Origin: Rotaria sp. Silwood1
Lineage: Eukaryota; Rotifera; Eurotatoria; Philodinida; Philodinidae
Assembly (NCBI GenBank): GCA_905250075.1
Contig: CAJNOP010000019.1
Location: 2,755,783 to 2,819,782, forward strand
Reading direction: 5' to 3'
DNA length: 64,000 bases
Under the pieces are notes generated by a model. The model was not told the origin of the DNA, ran no database searches, and saw only the letters and a program-made list of their open reading frames with translations. The number at the start of each line of letters is the position of its first letter. Position 1 is the stretch's first letter. Positions 36,901-49,435 of this stretch are shown piece by piece. Made by a program: the position numbers and the translations under genes.

Positions 36901-39080
36901 GAAAGTCTCCTGTCGCCCAAGAAAAATTAAGGGTACATTGAAATATTTTATAAGTATATAGATAAAATTCCTGAAACCTAGTGCATAAAAACTGAGAATT
37001 GTCAATGCAGAGTGGCTAAATAAATGGAATTTGTCAATACTGAATAGTGAGGATTATGGAAGCAGTTCAATATCGAACTTAGGAAATTCTTGGAATTTTA
37101 TGTCATGTCAACAGAGAAAATTTCCTTTTATGATGCAGCTCAAATTAGATTCCATATAAAATGATGATTATTAGAGGTTTCACAGTAGAAGGATGAGGCA
37201 GATACGAACATAAAGTCATTTGAAATAGGCTAGTACTTGTTTCCATATCTGTCAAAACATGTGAAATAGTTTTCTCGAGTTTCTTTTTCATAACGATTGT
37301 ACTCCGGCCCTGATACAAATTTTCTTCAGCCTCATTTTTGATTACTGCTCCAATATTTCTAGGGCAGATTTCTAATGCTTTATGGTATTCATCATTTTAA
37401 GTGAGATGTACTTTGAACTGTTTTATGAAAGAAATTCTGTTCTGATGTGGCGTACAATGTTAGGAACTTTCTGAATTCGACACTAAAAAGTTTCCATAAT
37501 CCTAACTATTTAATATTGGCAAATCCGATTTTCAACGTGCTTCGATTTGGTATAATGTTTGTTGCTGAAGTTATGTAAAATGACGGCGCTACCCAGCGTA
37601 ACAACATTTTTACCTATCAAAATAGTTAACGTGTTCGCTTGAATATTAGCTTTTTCACTGAATGTTCATTTTGCCAACATAACACATAATAAAGGAAACG
37701 TTTGAAATATCGCATTTTACATTGCTAATTACTCAATTATTAGAGTAGCTAGATGTTCTTTTCTTTGTATGAATAGGTGCAGAAATTACTTCTCTTTCCC
37801 AAGGTGTAAAAGGAAACATTACACACCGTAAATTAATCTAGATAGAGTTGATAAAATACAGACACCACTAAAAAGCGTTTTCTTTACGAACATTGACTCG
37901 ACAATATATTTGATTCATTCCACGAACTCATACTTTGTTCAATATCACATAATTCTTCAACATTTTTCTACCGTTTTTCATTGCATTTTGATTGTTTCCC
38001 GATCTAGGATCGTTTCAGCATACAGTGCAGTTAGTTAGAAGTAGAGATGTCGATTTCATTCGAATCATTGAAGGCACTCTCTATGACTAGATGACTTGGT
38101 AGTATTCAATATATATGGTTATCAATAAAAGTAAAAATCATCAAGCAAATCAGTATCCTAAAGATATGTCAAAAAATTGAACTTCAGAACGTCAAATAAG
38201 TTTTTATCGCAATAATTAGACTTCTCAAAATGAGACATCAGGGGTATCATCAACATTGAAAGAATTTTTAACTAGAAGTGACGGGTTAGTAATAGTGTTA
38301 GCAAAATGCAAATACTTTTGTCATTTAAATTAAACAAATAACATCATGCTTTTGCATCAGTTGTAAAAAAAATTATTTATTACTTTAGAATTAGTATTAA
38401 GCTTGAATTAACATGATGGAAATGCCTATAGTAATCATATAAATGTTTTGTAGATACATTAATTTAGTAATTCTAAAACTGGTGTCTGTCTAATTGAATT
38501 TTGTTTGTTCTGTTCATATGAGAAAAATGTTATTTTCACATGAAACTTCAATCAATGTACATTAATACATATTCAGAAAGCACAATTGTGCCTATTATAG
38601 ATCGATCCTGTAAAAGAAAAACAAAAATTGTAATAGAATCAGCTACAGTGAAATAATCAAAATATTATTTAATCTTCACATAGTAGATGTCCAACAAAAT
38701 CAAGTATTTCCACTGCAAGATACATAAAATCTCGATTTTCTATGAATTCGACTAAAGTTATATTTACACCTGTTGTTTGAGTACATCCTATTCCTATGCT
38801 GATCGACATATACCAAGCATGGTGAAATCTCTTTTATATAATGATTTTATATATATCGTGTTATGCAGCCAATATTCTTTACGAATTCATTAAAATCTTA
38901 AGTGTATAAACGAATCACAGAATCAGTTACCATATAATCCATTAAGATTACTTATAGAAAAATGTATGATAGAAAAAAAGAAAAAGACTAAAGAGAAAAT
39001 AAAATCAACTTCAGCTCATCAGTATTACTGAGGTACAAATCATCGAAGTTTTTTTATATACATTTTTTTCTTTAATTTCA
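36901..39080. other. Intergenic, no gene seen
   Basis: No exon chain or intact frame recognised. Part may belong to the decayed sequence on its left. Confidence 0.4.
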
Positions 39081-39082
39081 TT

Positions 39083-40556
39083 GAACTTTGTAATAATAGC
39101 AATGAGATCATAGCGTGTCGAATGTTCTTGGCCGCACCAGCGACATTGAATATTAGTTCCAAGTCAATAGCTGTTTGCAGGAATCATCATGCAACGACAA
39201 GAAAGTTGACTAAGACGTGGTAAAGTATTTGGAAATTTATCGTTCTATTAACTCGAATTGAATCGAGAAGTGTACCCATCTCGAGATCGATGGTTAATAA
39301 TAAGAATGATAATCGTGCAGGAACTGTTTTCGTTGATAGTAGTCAATACACTTGGTTTGAAGACTAACAGACGATCAGGAGCAGTTGTTGATGAAAAAGC
39401 TGATGTAGTGGATGAAATTATTGAAATATTAGGTGCTATTAAATCCATGCGTTGAGTATTCTCTGTAACTAAAAAAATTGTTCTTTCATATTTAGCTTCA
39501 TTCGATAGTAAAGCATGAAGAAAAAGTGCATCGAGGCAAACAGCTACCTGTAAACAAAAATTGAAATTTATTTTACGTTGAGTAATTACTATTAAAAAAT
39601 TTGCTATCATCTGAATTATAAATTTTGACAGTTGTTTTTTTAATCCTCTCCTATCACAAAGTATGAGTGTCAAATAAAGATTGAGCAACAAACTGGTTGA
39701 TTTCAAATATAAAATATAGATTTAGAACTTTTCCAAAAGAGCCACTGAGAAGACCAGTTTAAATGAATTAGCTTATCTTCGTTTTGAAGCTTTTGAGAAG
39801 ATGGTAAAAATAGTGTGATAATATGCACATTGTCTAGATACTCGCTACTAACGAATAAATGATGAATTCATTTGTGAGAATTAATTGGATGTCATTAACA
39901 AAAAAAAAGTAATTTTTATTGCATAATATTCCAACATCTTTTGTAGTTACAGTACAGAAAAAAGTCAAGAATTAAAACTTACTTTTTTTTTATCAAAACT
40001 GATATTAACTCTATTTAGACCAATGCGTTCATGTAAATAACGTTGAATTGATGGAATCTAATATATCATAGACACAAAGTAGAAACTTTTGGACAAGATG
40101 ACGAATAAGAACAATAAATTAAAAATATCTTCATTGAATATTCGTTTGTCATTTGAAATATCCACTACTACCACTACTACATCAAAAGCAAAATAATCAA
40201 CCTAGGATAAATAAATCGAGAAATTAGAGAAAAAAAGCTGCTGCAAAAGCAAAATATTTACTGGTTGTTGAGTATTACTGCTCGCTAGACATCCGTCGTC
40301 AAACATAGCAACTGAAGATGGATATGGAGAAATTCCAATTGTTACTTCATCACCATTATTGTCGACAGAACTGTTTACTAATTTCAATATTGGATCGAAT
40401 AAACATTTAGACGATGTACTAGTGCATATAATTTAAGTTAACAAAAGGAGATATCTTTATTGAATTGTGCTTAATATTGAAACTATATTAGTTATAGTCA
40501 ACGACAGTGTATCTGCATGTTTATGTATTATCATGACTAGAATAGTGCTCTTACAG
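39083..40556 (-). CDS. Unrecognised spliced gene (partial model)
   Basis: Minus-strand exons with matching phase-0 joins are: one ending at 40262 (contains CLFDPILKLVNSSVDNNGDE and ends SSNTQQP); 40201 to ~40110 (VDYFAFDVVVVVVDISNDKR, then IFNEDIF); 40057-39983 (IPSIQRYLHERIGLNRVNIS, then FDKKK); and from 39547 (VAVCLDALFLHALLSNEAKY, then ERTIFLVTEN). A possible earlier exon (STILVMIIHKHADTLSL) lies near 40545-40460. A possible later one (FPNTLPRLSQLSCRCMMIP) lies near 39230-39155, followed after a TGA by a CRWCG Cys pair. The run of Val and Asp in the second exon suggests a buried beta strand of a GTPase-like or vWA-like fold, but I cannot name the family. The donor after the second exon is weak, and the 3' end is unresolved. 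It may be a gene or a young pseudogene. Confidence 0.45.
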
Positions 40557-40559
40557 TAT

Positions 40560-41229
40560 AGAGACACTGCTTTTTTTGGTGCGAGAAAAAGAGTCCTAGA
40601 TAATTCTATCAAGAAACATAAGACGAAAAGCAATAAATTGCACAGATAAAAGGAAAAAGTAACCACGGGCACAGGAATAAAAGATGACCCATAATATAAA
40701 ACGAAAGAGAGTGTTTGAAATAGATATACACTTAATTCAAAACGTTTCCACTCATGTTCGAGAAATGTGTGAAGAATTAATAGCCAATTTTTCTTCATTG
40801 AAATGATGAAAGAATATTGGTGAAGAAACAAAATCAAAGTTGATAGAAAAAGTGAAATGTTATGTGTTGATTAGTTATCTTTCAATAGACCACTAATGCA
40901 AGTAATTGTTCCTATGTGTGACAAAATAAATTTTAGATGAATAATCTAGTGGTAGTACTGATCATGGATGCATACTGAAAATGTATCCCTATCAAGTGAT
41001 TTATATTCGAACTGACGAATATCAAGAAGTTCAATTAAAGCATCATGATTAAATAAGTTGAATAATAAATGAACTTCAATTGTGCATTTCAATTTAGATT
41101 GGTCGACTTTATGTTGATGAGATGGAAATATTTGTTCTTCGAAAACCGTTGTTCTTCTTAATATTCAGCAGAACAATTCTTTAAACAATAAATAACAAGA
41201 TGTAATCGCAAATTAGCAGTACTACGACC
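40560..41229. other. Intergenic, no gene seen
   Basis: No recognisable coding content. The 126-codon minus frame at 40457-40837 is hydrophobic, and only its 3' part coincides with the possible exon noted for the minus-strand gene. Confidence 0.4.
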
Positions 41230-41429
41230 ACTTTGTTTGTGTGCCTGTCGAGTGAATTTTTGGATTCACACAGGGGCTCACTGTTGTTTACAACAGTGAG
41301 AAGGCGACCTTGGGCTGCCGGTAGCCAATCGTCGGATTTTCGTGCTATTAGTTCGAAAATCAGACACTCGACGCATTTTGCTAATGAAAAGAACAAGAAT
41401 CGGTGCACAAACACACAACATCACCTATT

Positions 41430-42210
41430 TTTCGGTAGATGGAATGTGAGATTGTGTGTTAAACAATCAAAAAAGAACTTATAATTAATCAACTGAAAAA
41501 ATACCGTATACAGGTAACTGCTCTTAGTGAAACATTCATATATGACTGTGGAGTGAAGTTAATCAATAAATATACAATGATTTATTCTGGGTTACCATTC
41601 GATAATAAAACAAGAAATGCCCATGGCGTGGCTATATGTCTCAATGAAACGACCACAAAAGTATGGAAAGACTCAGGCTCAGAATGGGAATCGATCAGCG
41701 AGAGAATTCTGAAGATTAGACTGCAGTGTTCACCAATTAATATAACTCTCATTGCTGTTTACTCGCCTGTCAATTCAACGAATAAACAAACGGTTGATGC
41801 AAGTGAGAAATTCCATATCGACTTACCAGATACACTGAACAGAGTCTCAACAGATGATATGCTTATTATAATGGACGACTGGAATGCTAGAGTGTGTGAT
41901 AAAAAACAGTATACGCTCAGTAACAGCATTGGTTCTTTTACAGTTGATACTACGAATGATAATGGAACGAGACTTACAGATTTATATACAATTAATGATC
42001 TCATTGTTTCAAACACTTTTTTCAACACAGACTAGTGCATCAAACTTCGTGAATGCACCCATGTACAAAAGTTTGGCATATGATCGATCATACATTAGTA
42101 AACAAAAAGTTTAGAACAAGTGTTGAAGACGTTCGCATATACAGAAGAGCCGCTGGTGCTATTGGAACCGATCACAATCTGATGAGAGTCAAAATTAGGT
42201 CACATTTGAA
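41430..42210 (+). pseudogene. LINE endonuclease domain (APE-like), broken
   Basis: It begins at FFGRWNVR, the usual start of such endonucleases, and continues with ALSETF (catalytic Glu), IMDDWNARV (Asp/Asn motif; the first Asp replaces the usual Gly) and GTDHNLMRV (the final Asp-His pair). A frame change near 41475 and another near 42020 interrupt it. Catalytic residues are mostly preserved, so the damage looks fairly recent. Confidence 0.8.
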
Positions 42211-42839
42211 ATCCAGAAAGAAGCCAATTCTTCAAAAGAAAATGAAATACAATATTAACAAATTCAAAAATGAACAAGCAAGAAAATCTTTTCAAAATGA
42301 TATTCGTATAACTTTCAATGATGCAACTGATAAATCAATGAACATCGATGAAAAATACTCATTATTTTTCGATTATTTGAAACAAAACGTAGAGAAACAG
42401 TTCGAATTAGTTAAGAACACCAATATGAAACCGAAGGAATGGCTCATAGATGCGATCTTACAAATTATAGACCAGAAATCTTTAGCTTTCGTGAACTGGC
42501 ACAATCATTGTGGGACACCGTTGGAGACAAAGTATCGAAATAAGTATAAACAGTTACGAAAATTAACCAAGATAAAAATTAATGCACGTCAAATTGACTA
42601 TTGGGTTGAAATATGTGAAGAAATAGAAAACTCTATCAAGTTGAATGATCCAGCTAATGCTTTCTCGATTATCAGACGTCTTCGTGGAGGAAATAAACGA
42701 GTAGAGAACATGCCAATCAAAGACAAACATGATAAATTACTTTTGAATGCAACTGAGCGTTTAGAACGTTGGCGTGAATATTTTAATGAGTTATTTAATG
42801 TGTCTTCGATCGCAATATTATTGATGAAATTCAAATAGA

Positions 42840-43830
42840 CAAAATATCGAAGAAAGAAGAGGAGCGACAGAATGCTGATCCATCTATAGAAGAGGTAAGA
42901 AGAGCATTGAATGACATGAAATCAAGAAAAACGCCAGGAAGCGACGAAATTACAGCTGACATACTTAAAGTCGGAGGTGAGCCAATTATCCGATGCCTAA
43001 ATGAACTATATACCGATGTATGGAAAAACGAAGAAATGGTGAAAGATTGGAACCTGGCCATCTTAATCAGACTATACAAGAATAAAGGTGAAAAACAGAT
43101 GTATGATAATTATCGTGGAATTTCTTTACTCAGTGTCACAAGCAAAATATTTTCCCGCATAATTCTAAATCGTATTCAATGTCTGATCGATCATTAGGTA
43201 TTAGAAGTCCAGTCTGACTTCTGTTCACAAAGATCCACGATAGATCAAATCTTCACATTAAAAATGAGTATGGAAAAGCGTAGGGAGTTTAATAAACCGT
43301 TATTTATGTGCTTTATTGACATAATTAAAGCCTTCGATTCTGTTAATCGTGATCTACTGTGGAAAGCCTGTCAAGAATACGGTATTTCAGAGAAACTTGT
43401 TAATCTTTTGAAAATGTTACACAAGAAATCTCAAGCAAAAGTGAGAGTAGAAGGTGAATTATCGAATAGTTTCTTAATTGAAACTGGTTTACTACAAGGT
43501 GGAATAGCGTCTCCAATGGTATTCAACATTCTTTCCGATTTTATCATCAGAAAAGTCATCGAAATGGCTGGTATTGATGGGATTAAATTCTATTACGATA
43601 GTAACGACTTTTATCATGGCACATAAGAAAAGTGTGAGAAGTTTAATATTTTGACTTTTGCTATAAGCAGATGATTTAGTCGTCATGTGTGAAACAGAGG
43701 ATGATATAAAGATCTTTATTAAAAATTTCGAAAAAGTCACACAACAATATGGCTTAACTATGAGCGTCAAGAAAACGTGCATTATGACTCTACAACAATT
43801 TGAAGAGGATCGAAACCACAAAATATTGAA
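42840..43830 (+). pseudogene. LINE reverse transcriptase domain, broken
   Basis: RT motifs in order are KTPGSDEITADILK, YRGISLLSVTSKIFSRIILN, FIDIIKAFDSVNRDLLW (catalytic Asp in AFDSV), ETGLLQGGIASPMVFNIL, then ADDLVVMCETEDDI. The YADD box has lost its Tyr to a TAA at 43664-43666. A TAG at 43195-43197 and a frameshift near 43630 also break it. Sequence style (ISLLSV, VNRDLLWKAC) points to the RTE clade. Confidence 0.85.
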
Positions 43831-43849
43831 GAATCAAGAAGTGATCTAC

Positions 43850-44743
43850 TCAAATGTCAATATCACAATTCGTAATCAGAAGATCGAAACTGTTAACTCT
43901 TTTACGTATCTTGGCTGCAATATCTTCAGAGATCAAAAGCCGGATGTAGAGATCAATACAAGATTAGCCAAAGCTTTCATAGTTTTCAATACGTTGAAGC
44001 ATGCCATATGGGCTAGGAGAACTGTGTCGACTGGGGCAAAAATACGTCTTTTTCGAGTCTGTGTACTCCCAGTTCTATTGTATGGAAGTGAAACTTGACC
44101 CATCACGCCGTCGCACGAACGTAGAATTGTTAGTTTTTATATGAAATACCTAGGAATGATTATCTGTGTTAATCTGGGTGACAGAATGCCTAACGAGAAG
44201 GTACCAGAAATAGCTGGTCAACCACCCATTGAAGACATCTTACGTCGAAATAGACTGAGATGGCTCGGTCATGCGAACAGGATAATAAACAGTGATAATG
44301 AACTGTCAATCGTTAAAAAGGTAACATTTCCATACTTTCCCGGAGAAAAACGGCCTTGAAACATCGGTATTAGAAAAAGATGGGAAGATAAAGTCCAAAA
44401 TGATATTGAAACACTGAATATAACAAATTGGAGCAGACAGGCACTAAACAGAGTTCTATGGTGACAATTAATCAATCAAAACACTCATTGTGAACTTGTA
44501 TATCAAAATATTAAAGATATCATCTACGAGTACAAACAACGTGCAACTGAGAGAAGAACAATGGAGTCAGCAGCAACAAAAAGATTTGAACAGCGCAAAG
44601 TGACAGAAGTGTTAAATAAAAGCACGAATGATCGATTTCAGTGCCCTAGATGTGGCAAGCAATTCAAACCTCAAGGAATCATTAATCACGTGAGAGCATG
44701 TTCTGATGTCACAGATTGGCGGAAAAAGAATAGAATAAAATAG
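43850..44743 (+). pseudogene. LINE C-terminal region with zinc finger
   Basis: Contains FTYLGCNIFRDQKPDVEINT, LLYGSET, the RNRLRWLGHANRI block common to LINE C-termini, KRWEDKV and a terminal CPRCGKQFKPQGIINHVRAC finger. Stops include TGA after GSET, TGA after GEKRP and TGA after VLW. Confidence 0.8.
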
Positions 44744-45000
44744 AGAAATTAAAATAGCAACTCGATTCGATTGTTTCACACCTATTGAAAAATGAACTGG
44801 AGTTGATGATGGGTACTATTTAAACTGGTTTTTCAGAGGGTAGTTTCCGGATGCGTCTAGATTTCAAGTTTCAATAGAGATCAATAGAATATTCATAAAA
44901 AAATTTTAATATTTTCGATTATTATCTGTTGTGTATTTTTTGTGTATTGTATCTTTTTCTCACCCTACACCGAAAATGATAACGGGTCTAACTAACTAAC

Positions 45001-46050
45001 AAACACTTTGTTTGCTCATCTAAATAAGTAAACATGAAAAGTTTTAATTTCGTTTTTTAACATTTATCTTTCTGTATAGAGTTTGAAGTTAATTAAAAAA
45101 GATTTAGCTCATAAACACAATTAGATTACTTGATTTGATTGACGATAAAGCAAAATTTTTCATGCATCTTTTTCAATCGCTTATCTTGAAAAAATCTTCT
45201 TGTTATACAAAAACGCATTATCTTATAAATACACATTTCAACATCGAGAATTTTAATTTTGAACCAGCTCTGAAAGGACAAGAAATTGAGTCACATTTGG
45301 CTTGGTTATACCTAATCCATATCTGTAACTTCCATCGACTTGTTTTTCAAATACTTGGTAAGTATTACCCACTAGCTTTTCTTCGAAACAACTTGTTTTT
45401 TTTTTGTAATGAATCTTTGGCGATCTCAAATAAATATCTCACAAGATTACGATCTTTCTCAGGGGTGTCCCGACCAGCGAGAGGAGAGGGTGACCCCCCA
45501 ATGTTGAAAAATTTTCTTTTTTTTTCGCAAGAAAATTTCAACATTTTTTCGTTATTTTTGCTCACTAAATCTCAAAATAATCTCGACCCCTCCCCCCCCT
45601 TAACCGGGCCCTTTTTAGAAAAAATGTTAAACCACCTTTCTAGATGACCATCCCCCCCCGCCCCCCCCCCCCCCCCCCCCCCCAATGTTAGCGACCTCGG
45701 GGTACCTCTGATATTCCGTGATGACCTAGTATTGGATTGATAATAGGTCAGCTCTATTAGTATGCGGTTGCATCTGTAATTCTTCATTATTATGTAAACT
45801 GTTATTAGATTGAAAGTTGTTGATTGGAAAGATAATTTTCGATGAATGGAACTGTATGATAATGATAAAAGTAGATATCGATTTTCTTCATGAATCTTTT
45901 TGTTAAAAAGTCAAATAAAATATCTGTTAAAAGAGGTAAATTCTTTGTAGTTAAGATATAGCAACTACTAAAACGATACACATTTCACAGAAAGTGTGAA
46001 AAAAAGAAATTGAAAATATTATTTAAAATGTATATGACTTTGAGTATATA
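45001..46050. other. Low-complexity region with poly-C tract
   Basis: No gene. The 170-codon frame at 45135-45647 is a mixture of simple sequence. A hairpin lies at 45522-45545 (gttgaaaaattttc against gaaaatttcaac). Two C-rich blocks occur at 45587-45598 and 45652-45683. Confidence 0.5.
45652..45683. repeat. Poly-C tract (C8-G-C23)
   Basis: Eight C, one G, then 23 uninterrupted C in a genome of roughly 30% GC. The complementary G-run could form G-quadruplex structures. The run length is error-prone in sequencing. Confidence 0.95.
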
Positions 46051-46054
46051 TACG

Positions 46055-46351
46055 TTTAATTGAATGTGCAACGGATACATATTTTTATTTTCAAATCAAA
46101 TCAACAATTAATTCAACTTATATGTTTGTTATATATATGAAATTCAGCAATAATAATTAAAAGAAAAAGCGAAAAGAAAAATGAAATAAACAAATACAAA
46201 AGAAGAAATGATAACATATGAGTTATTATTATCAACAACATTAGTATCTACTCATATAAAACTATTCATATATATAACAAACATATAAGTTGAATCAATT
46301 GCTGATTTGATTTGAAAATAAAAATATGTATCCGGTGCACATTCCATTAAA
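46055..46351. repeat. Inverted-repeat element (MITE-like), ~300 bp
   Basis: The left arm tttaattgaatgtgcaacgg is matched by tgcacattccattaaa at the right end. Internal pairs include acatatttttattttcaaat against atttgaaaataaaaatatgt and acttatatgtttgttatat against atataacaaacatataagt. Arms are ~100 bp with a ~100-bp A-rich spacer. The motif tgtatatgacttt occurs on both sides (46029 and 46398), which may mark a larger duplication. Confidence 0.75.
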
Positions 46352-48164
46352 CATATTTACTCATAGAAAATAAATCCATGTTTCCAAAATTTGTATGTTA
46401 TGTATATGACTTTATTTGTTCCTACTGAAACCATGAAATTGATTGTATCAAAAACCGAAAAAACGTTTTAGAAGATACATTCGGACATACACTGAATAAT
46501 GTCATTGTTGAATCTAGAAAAAGACAAATATGGTTGATATTTTAGTCCCAATGAGTAGTAAAAGTAAGAATAAAAAATATTCAATATCTCATGTGCTTTG
46601 TCCAAACGTAGATAATCAAATCAATGCCCAAATTAAGAAGCACTAAGAACAACACTCGAAGTCATTTCGCTATTATTTAATCAGTTTTACTTCGAAATAT
46701 CTACATATTTCTGTTACTCATTTGATACACTGTCTATAATCATTGCTAAAGGATTTAATAGAAAATTAAAATAGTTCTCATCAGAGCGAAACATAAGTCT
46801 GCTCATCTCACATAAAAGATCTATTCATGTGCGGATAATGCGTATCTGTGATAAAAAGTGATAAATGATGATGTAGATCGACTAGATTATGTACGGTGTA
46901 AGATGCGGCTTGCCATGAATGTGCTTGATATTCGTGCTCTTAAATTGTCAGAACGAGTTTTGAAAGCGTAAGCGTATGTCTGGATAAAAATAATGTTGAA
47001 ATACAGTTCTTGCTTGTCAGGATCTTCTCTCTTGAAAATAAACAAAGTATAGAAACATAACTAAATAAGCAAAAGCAACCTATGTAAAACACAATTAGAC
47101 GGATGATCACATAAAACCGACTACACAAACATTAAAAATCGATTATAATCAAAAATAATTTAGCAATCCTATTTTTATCGATTATTTATATTATTTTCGG
47201 TTATAATCGATTAAAAGTTCGTGGAAAAAATTGATTAAACATTTAGTCATTCACTCTGAAAGAAAATCGATTAAAATCGTTATTTTTACACAAATTTTAA
47301 TCGGGTTCAATCTAATTATTCGTCTCATTTTCCTTATATGAGAATGAAATAATATCACTCGTTTTCTGCATGTCTAATTATGTCGAGCTGTTGTGAAAGA
47401 GTCCCACCAGCTTTTCTTTTCTTTTACTTTGCTTCTTCCATTAAAAGCACAGATGTCAACATTATAGACAGTGTGCATTTTCTATTTTTATCATGTCTTT
47501 AATTCACTTGGATTCTTATCGAACAAAAATTAAACTTTTCTGAACGCTGTTGTTTTTATTATCTCTCGTAACTACAGACACGCTGAACATATATTTTAAG
47601 TGATTCTATGGTTTTCAATTTTTTATTGACATAATAATATATTCTTTGAGGCTAAAAATATGAAATGATTAAAAAATATTTTTTCGTGCTTTGTATGCGT
47701 ACTTAGGCACAGAAATGAGACACACGCAAAAAGTATATATAATAACTATGATCAAAATCATAGAAAATAGAGAATTTCTATCTTTTTCATCAGAAAAGAA
47801 TTATTTCCTTCGGCATTTACTATATAAAGAGTGAGTGAAATTTGCTTTTTTCCTTGAAGATCGTTCTCGTACAATGTACTCTTGTTTTATACTATCGATC
47901 TGTTATAAATATACTTGTGCTTTTAGCATATTCATAAATGTATACTCATTGATGCTCCATGCAGACACCAGATTTTCGTAATATAAATAGTACAAAGAGA
48001 ATTCGAGTAGAAAGACATCAGCATTAGAACCATGAAATTGATATGTCCGAAAAAAACTTATATAATTGAAATACGCATTTGGATTATACAAAAGCTAACT
48101 AAATATTAATATCAAAGCGCAAAATTATTTTTCTAATTCTAGTAGGATATTTTAATATTTTTCT
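46352..48164. other. Intergenic, no gene seen
   Basis: AT-rich. At 47130-47300 the string TCGATTA or its complement recurs about five times. No coding content recognised. Confidence 0.45.
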
Positions 48165-49435
48165 AAAACCAACACTAAGCTGATGCCACTGATTAAAAGT
48201 CTTTTCAAAGTTGATCATACATCTCGTACATTATTTTGAGGAGTTTAATGGTTGTTAGAAGAAATTATTTGAGTTCATAAACTTCAATTCTTTGACATAT
48301 GTTTATGGTTCTAATATGCTTGATGTTTGATTTTTATTCATATGTGTTGTTGTAAAATGACGAAGACAGTTGTAGAGAGCTGCTTCTATGTTTCCAATGA
48401 AACCCATATGCACACATGAATTGCCAAATATAGAGCAAGACAGATAAAGGAAAACGATCAATAACCTTGAATTTTAATGGCACCTAAAAAAAGCATTCTG
48501 TCCTACGATTTCGTGGGATGCTGTGTTCTATTTATGTATCAGTTGAAAATGCGTCGTTGAATTTTGAAACAATTTACTATTCATTTGATGCACATTTGTA
48601 ACATCTGTTTGATGTATTCACATCTATTTTAAGACTATAATTTATCATGTCACAGTTGATGTCAATGTATGAAATTATTTTTAGTTCTAATTCAAAGTGT
48701 TACTATTTTTGTAACATTGAAGCTGAGCTAACACTTCTAGTCACAAGTCGTTCCAATCTTAATCATACACTTAGTGTATTATTTTGAGGAGTCTATTTGT
48801 TCTTATAAACATTCATTCGACTTTATGAAGTTGAATTGTTTGACATATTTTTATGATTCAGATATGCTTGATGATTTTGATTTTTTTTGATATTGCGAAG
48901 TCAGTAAGCTGTAAAGAGCGACTTCAATGATTTCAATGAAATCCATATACACACATGGATTGTCAAATATAGAGCAAGACAGATAAAGGAAAACGATCAA
49001 TAACCTTGAATTTTAATGGCACCTAGAAAAAGCCTTCTGCTCTACGATTTCGTGGGATGCTGTGTTCTATTTATGTATCAGTTGAAAATGCGTCGTTGAA
49101 TTTTGAAACAATTTACTATTCATTTGATGCACATTTGTGACATCTGTTTGATGTGTTCACATCTATTTTAAGACTATAATTTATCATGTCACTATTGATG
49201 CCAATGTATGAAATTATTTTTAGTTCTAATTCAAAGTGTTACTATTTTTGTAACATTGAAGCTGAGCTAACACTTCTAGTCACAAGTCGTTCCAATCTTA
49301 ATCATACACTTAGTGTATTATTTTGAGGAGTCTATTTGTTCTTATAAACATTCATTCGACTTTATGAAGTTGAACTGTTTGACATATGTTTATGATTTCG
49401 ATATGCTTGATGATTTTTATTTTTATTCATAACGA
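48165..49435. repeat. ~540-bp tandem repeat, array 1 (about 2.4 copies)
   Basis: A diverged partial unit (48165-48360) is followed by two near-identical units. The landmark gagcaagacagataaagg occurs at 48433 and 48972, a period of ~539. Shared landmarks include cctacgatttcgtgggatgc (partly varied), aatgcgtcgttgaattttga, tgtttgatgt and cacttagtgtattattttga. No ORF is conserved. It is satellite-like. Confidence 0.85.

Larger units (their letters stand above)
41230..45000 (+). mobile_element. RTE-like non-LTR retrotransposon (LINE), degenerate
   Basis: About 3.7 kb in + orientation, in the order expected for an RTE-type element: a short GC-richer leader with a near-perfect 24-nt palindrome (41277-41300), an APE-type endonuclease, a linker, reverse transcriptase, and a C-terminal region ending in a CCHC-type finger. 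The element ends near gggtctaactaactaacaaa, a short TAAC-type repeat tail such as RTE elements use in place of poly-A. Frameshifts (near 42035, 42830, 43630) and stops make it inactive. It is the longest single insertion in the window. Confidence 0.85.

Noticed and set aside
39083..40556. Assignment of the minus-strand gene to a CENP-M-like pseudo-GTPase
   Set aside because: A beta-strand pattern is faintly similar, but the order and spacing of later segments do not fit, so no name is given.
40457..40837. 126-codon hydrophobic minus-strand frame as a membrane protein
   Set aside because: Hydrophobicity comes from T-rich codons; only its 3' 30 codons might be an exon of the adjacent gene.
45135..45647. 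170-codon open frame on the plus strand
   Set aside because: It crosses poly-T and C-rich low-complexity sequence and a hairpin, and no family resemblance is seen.
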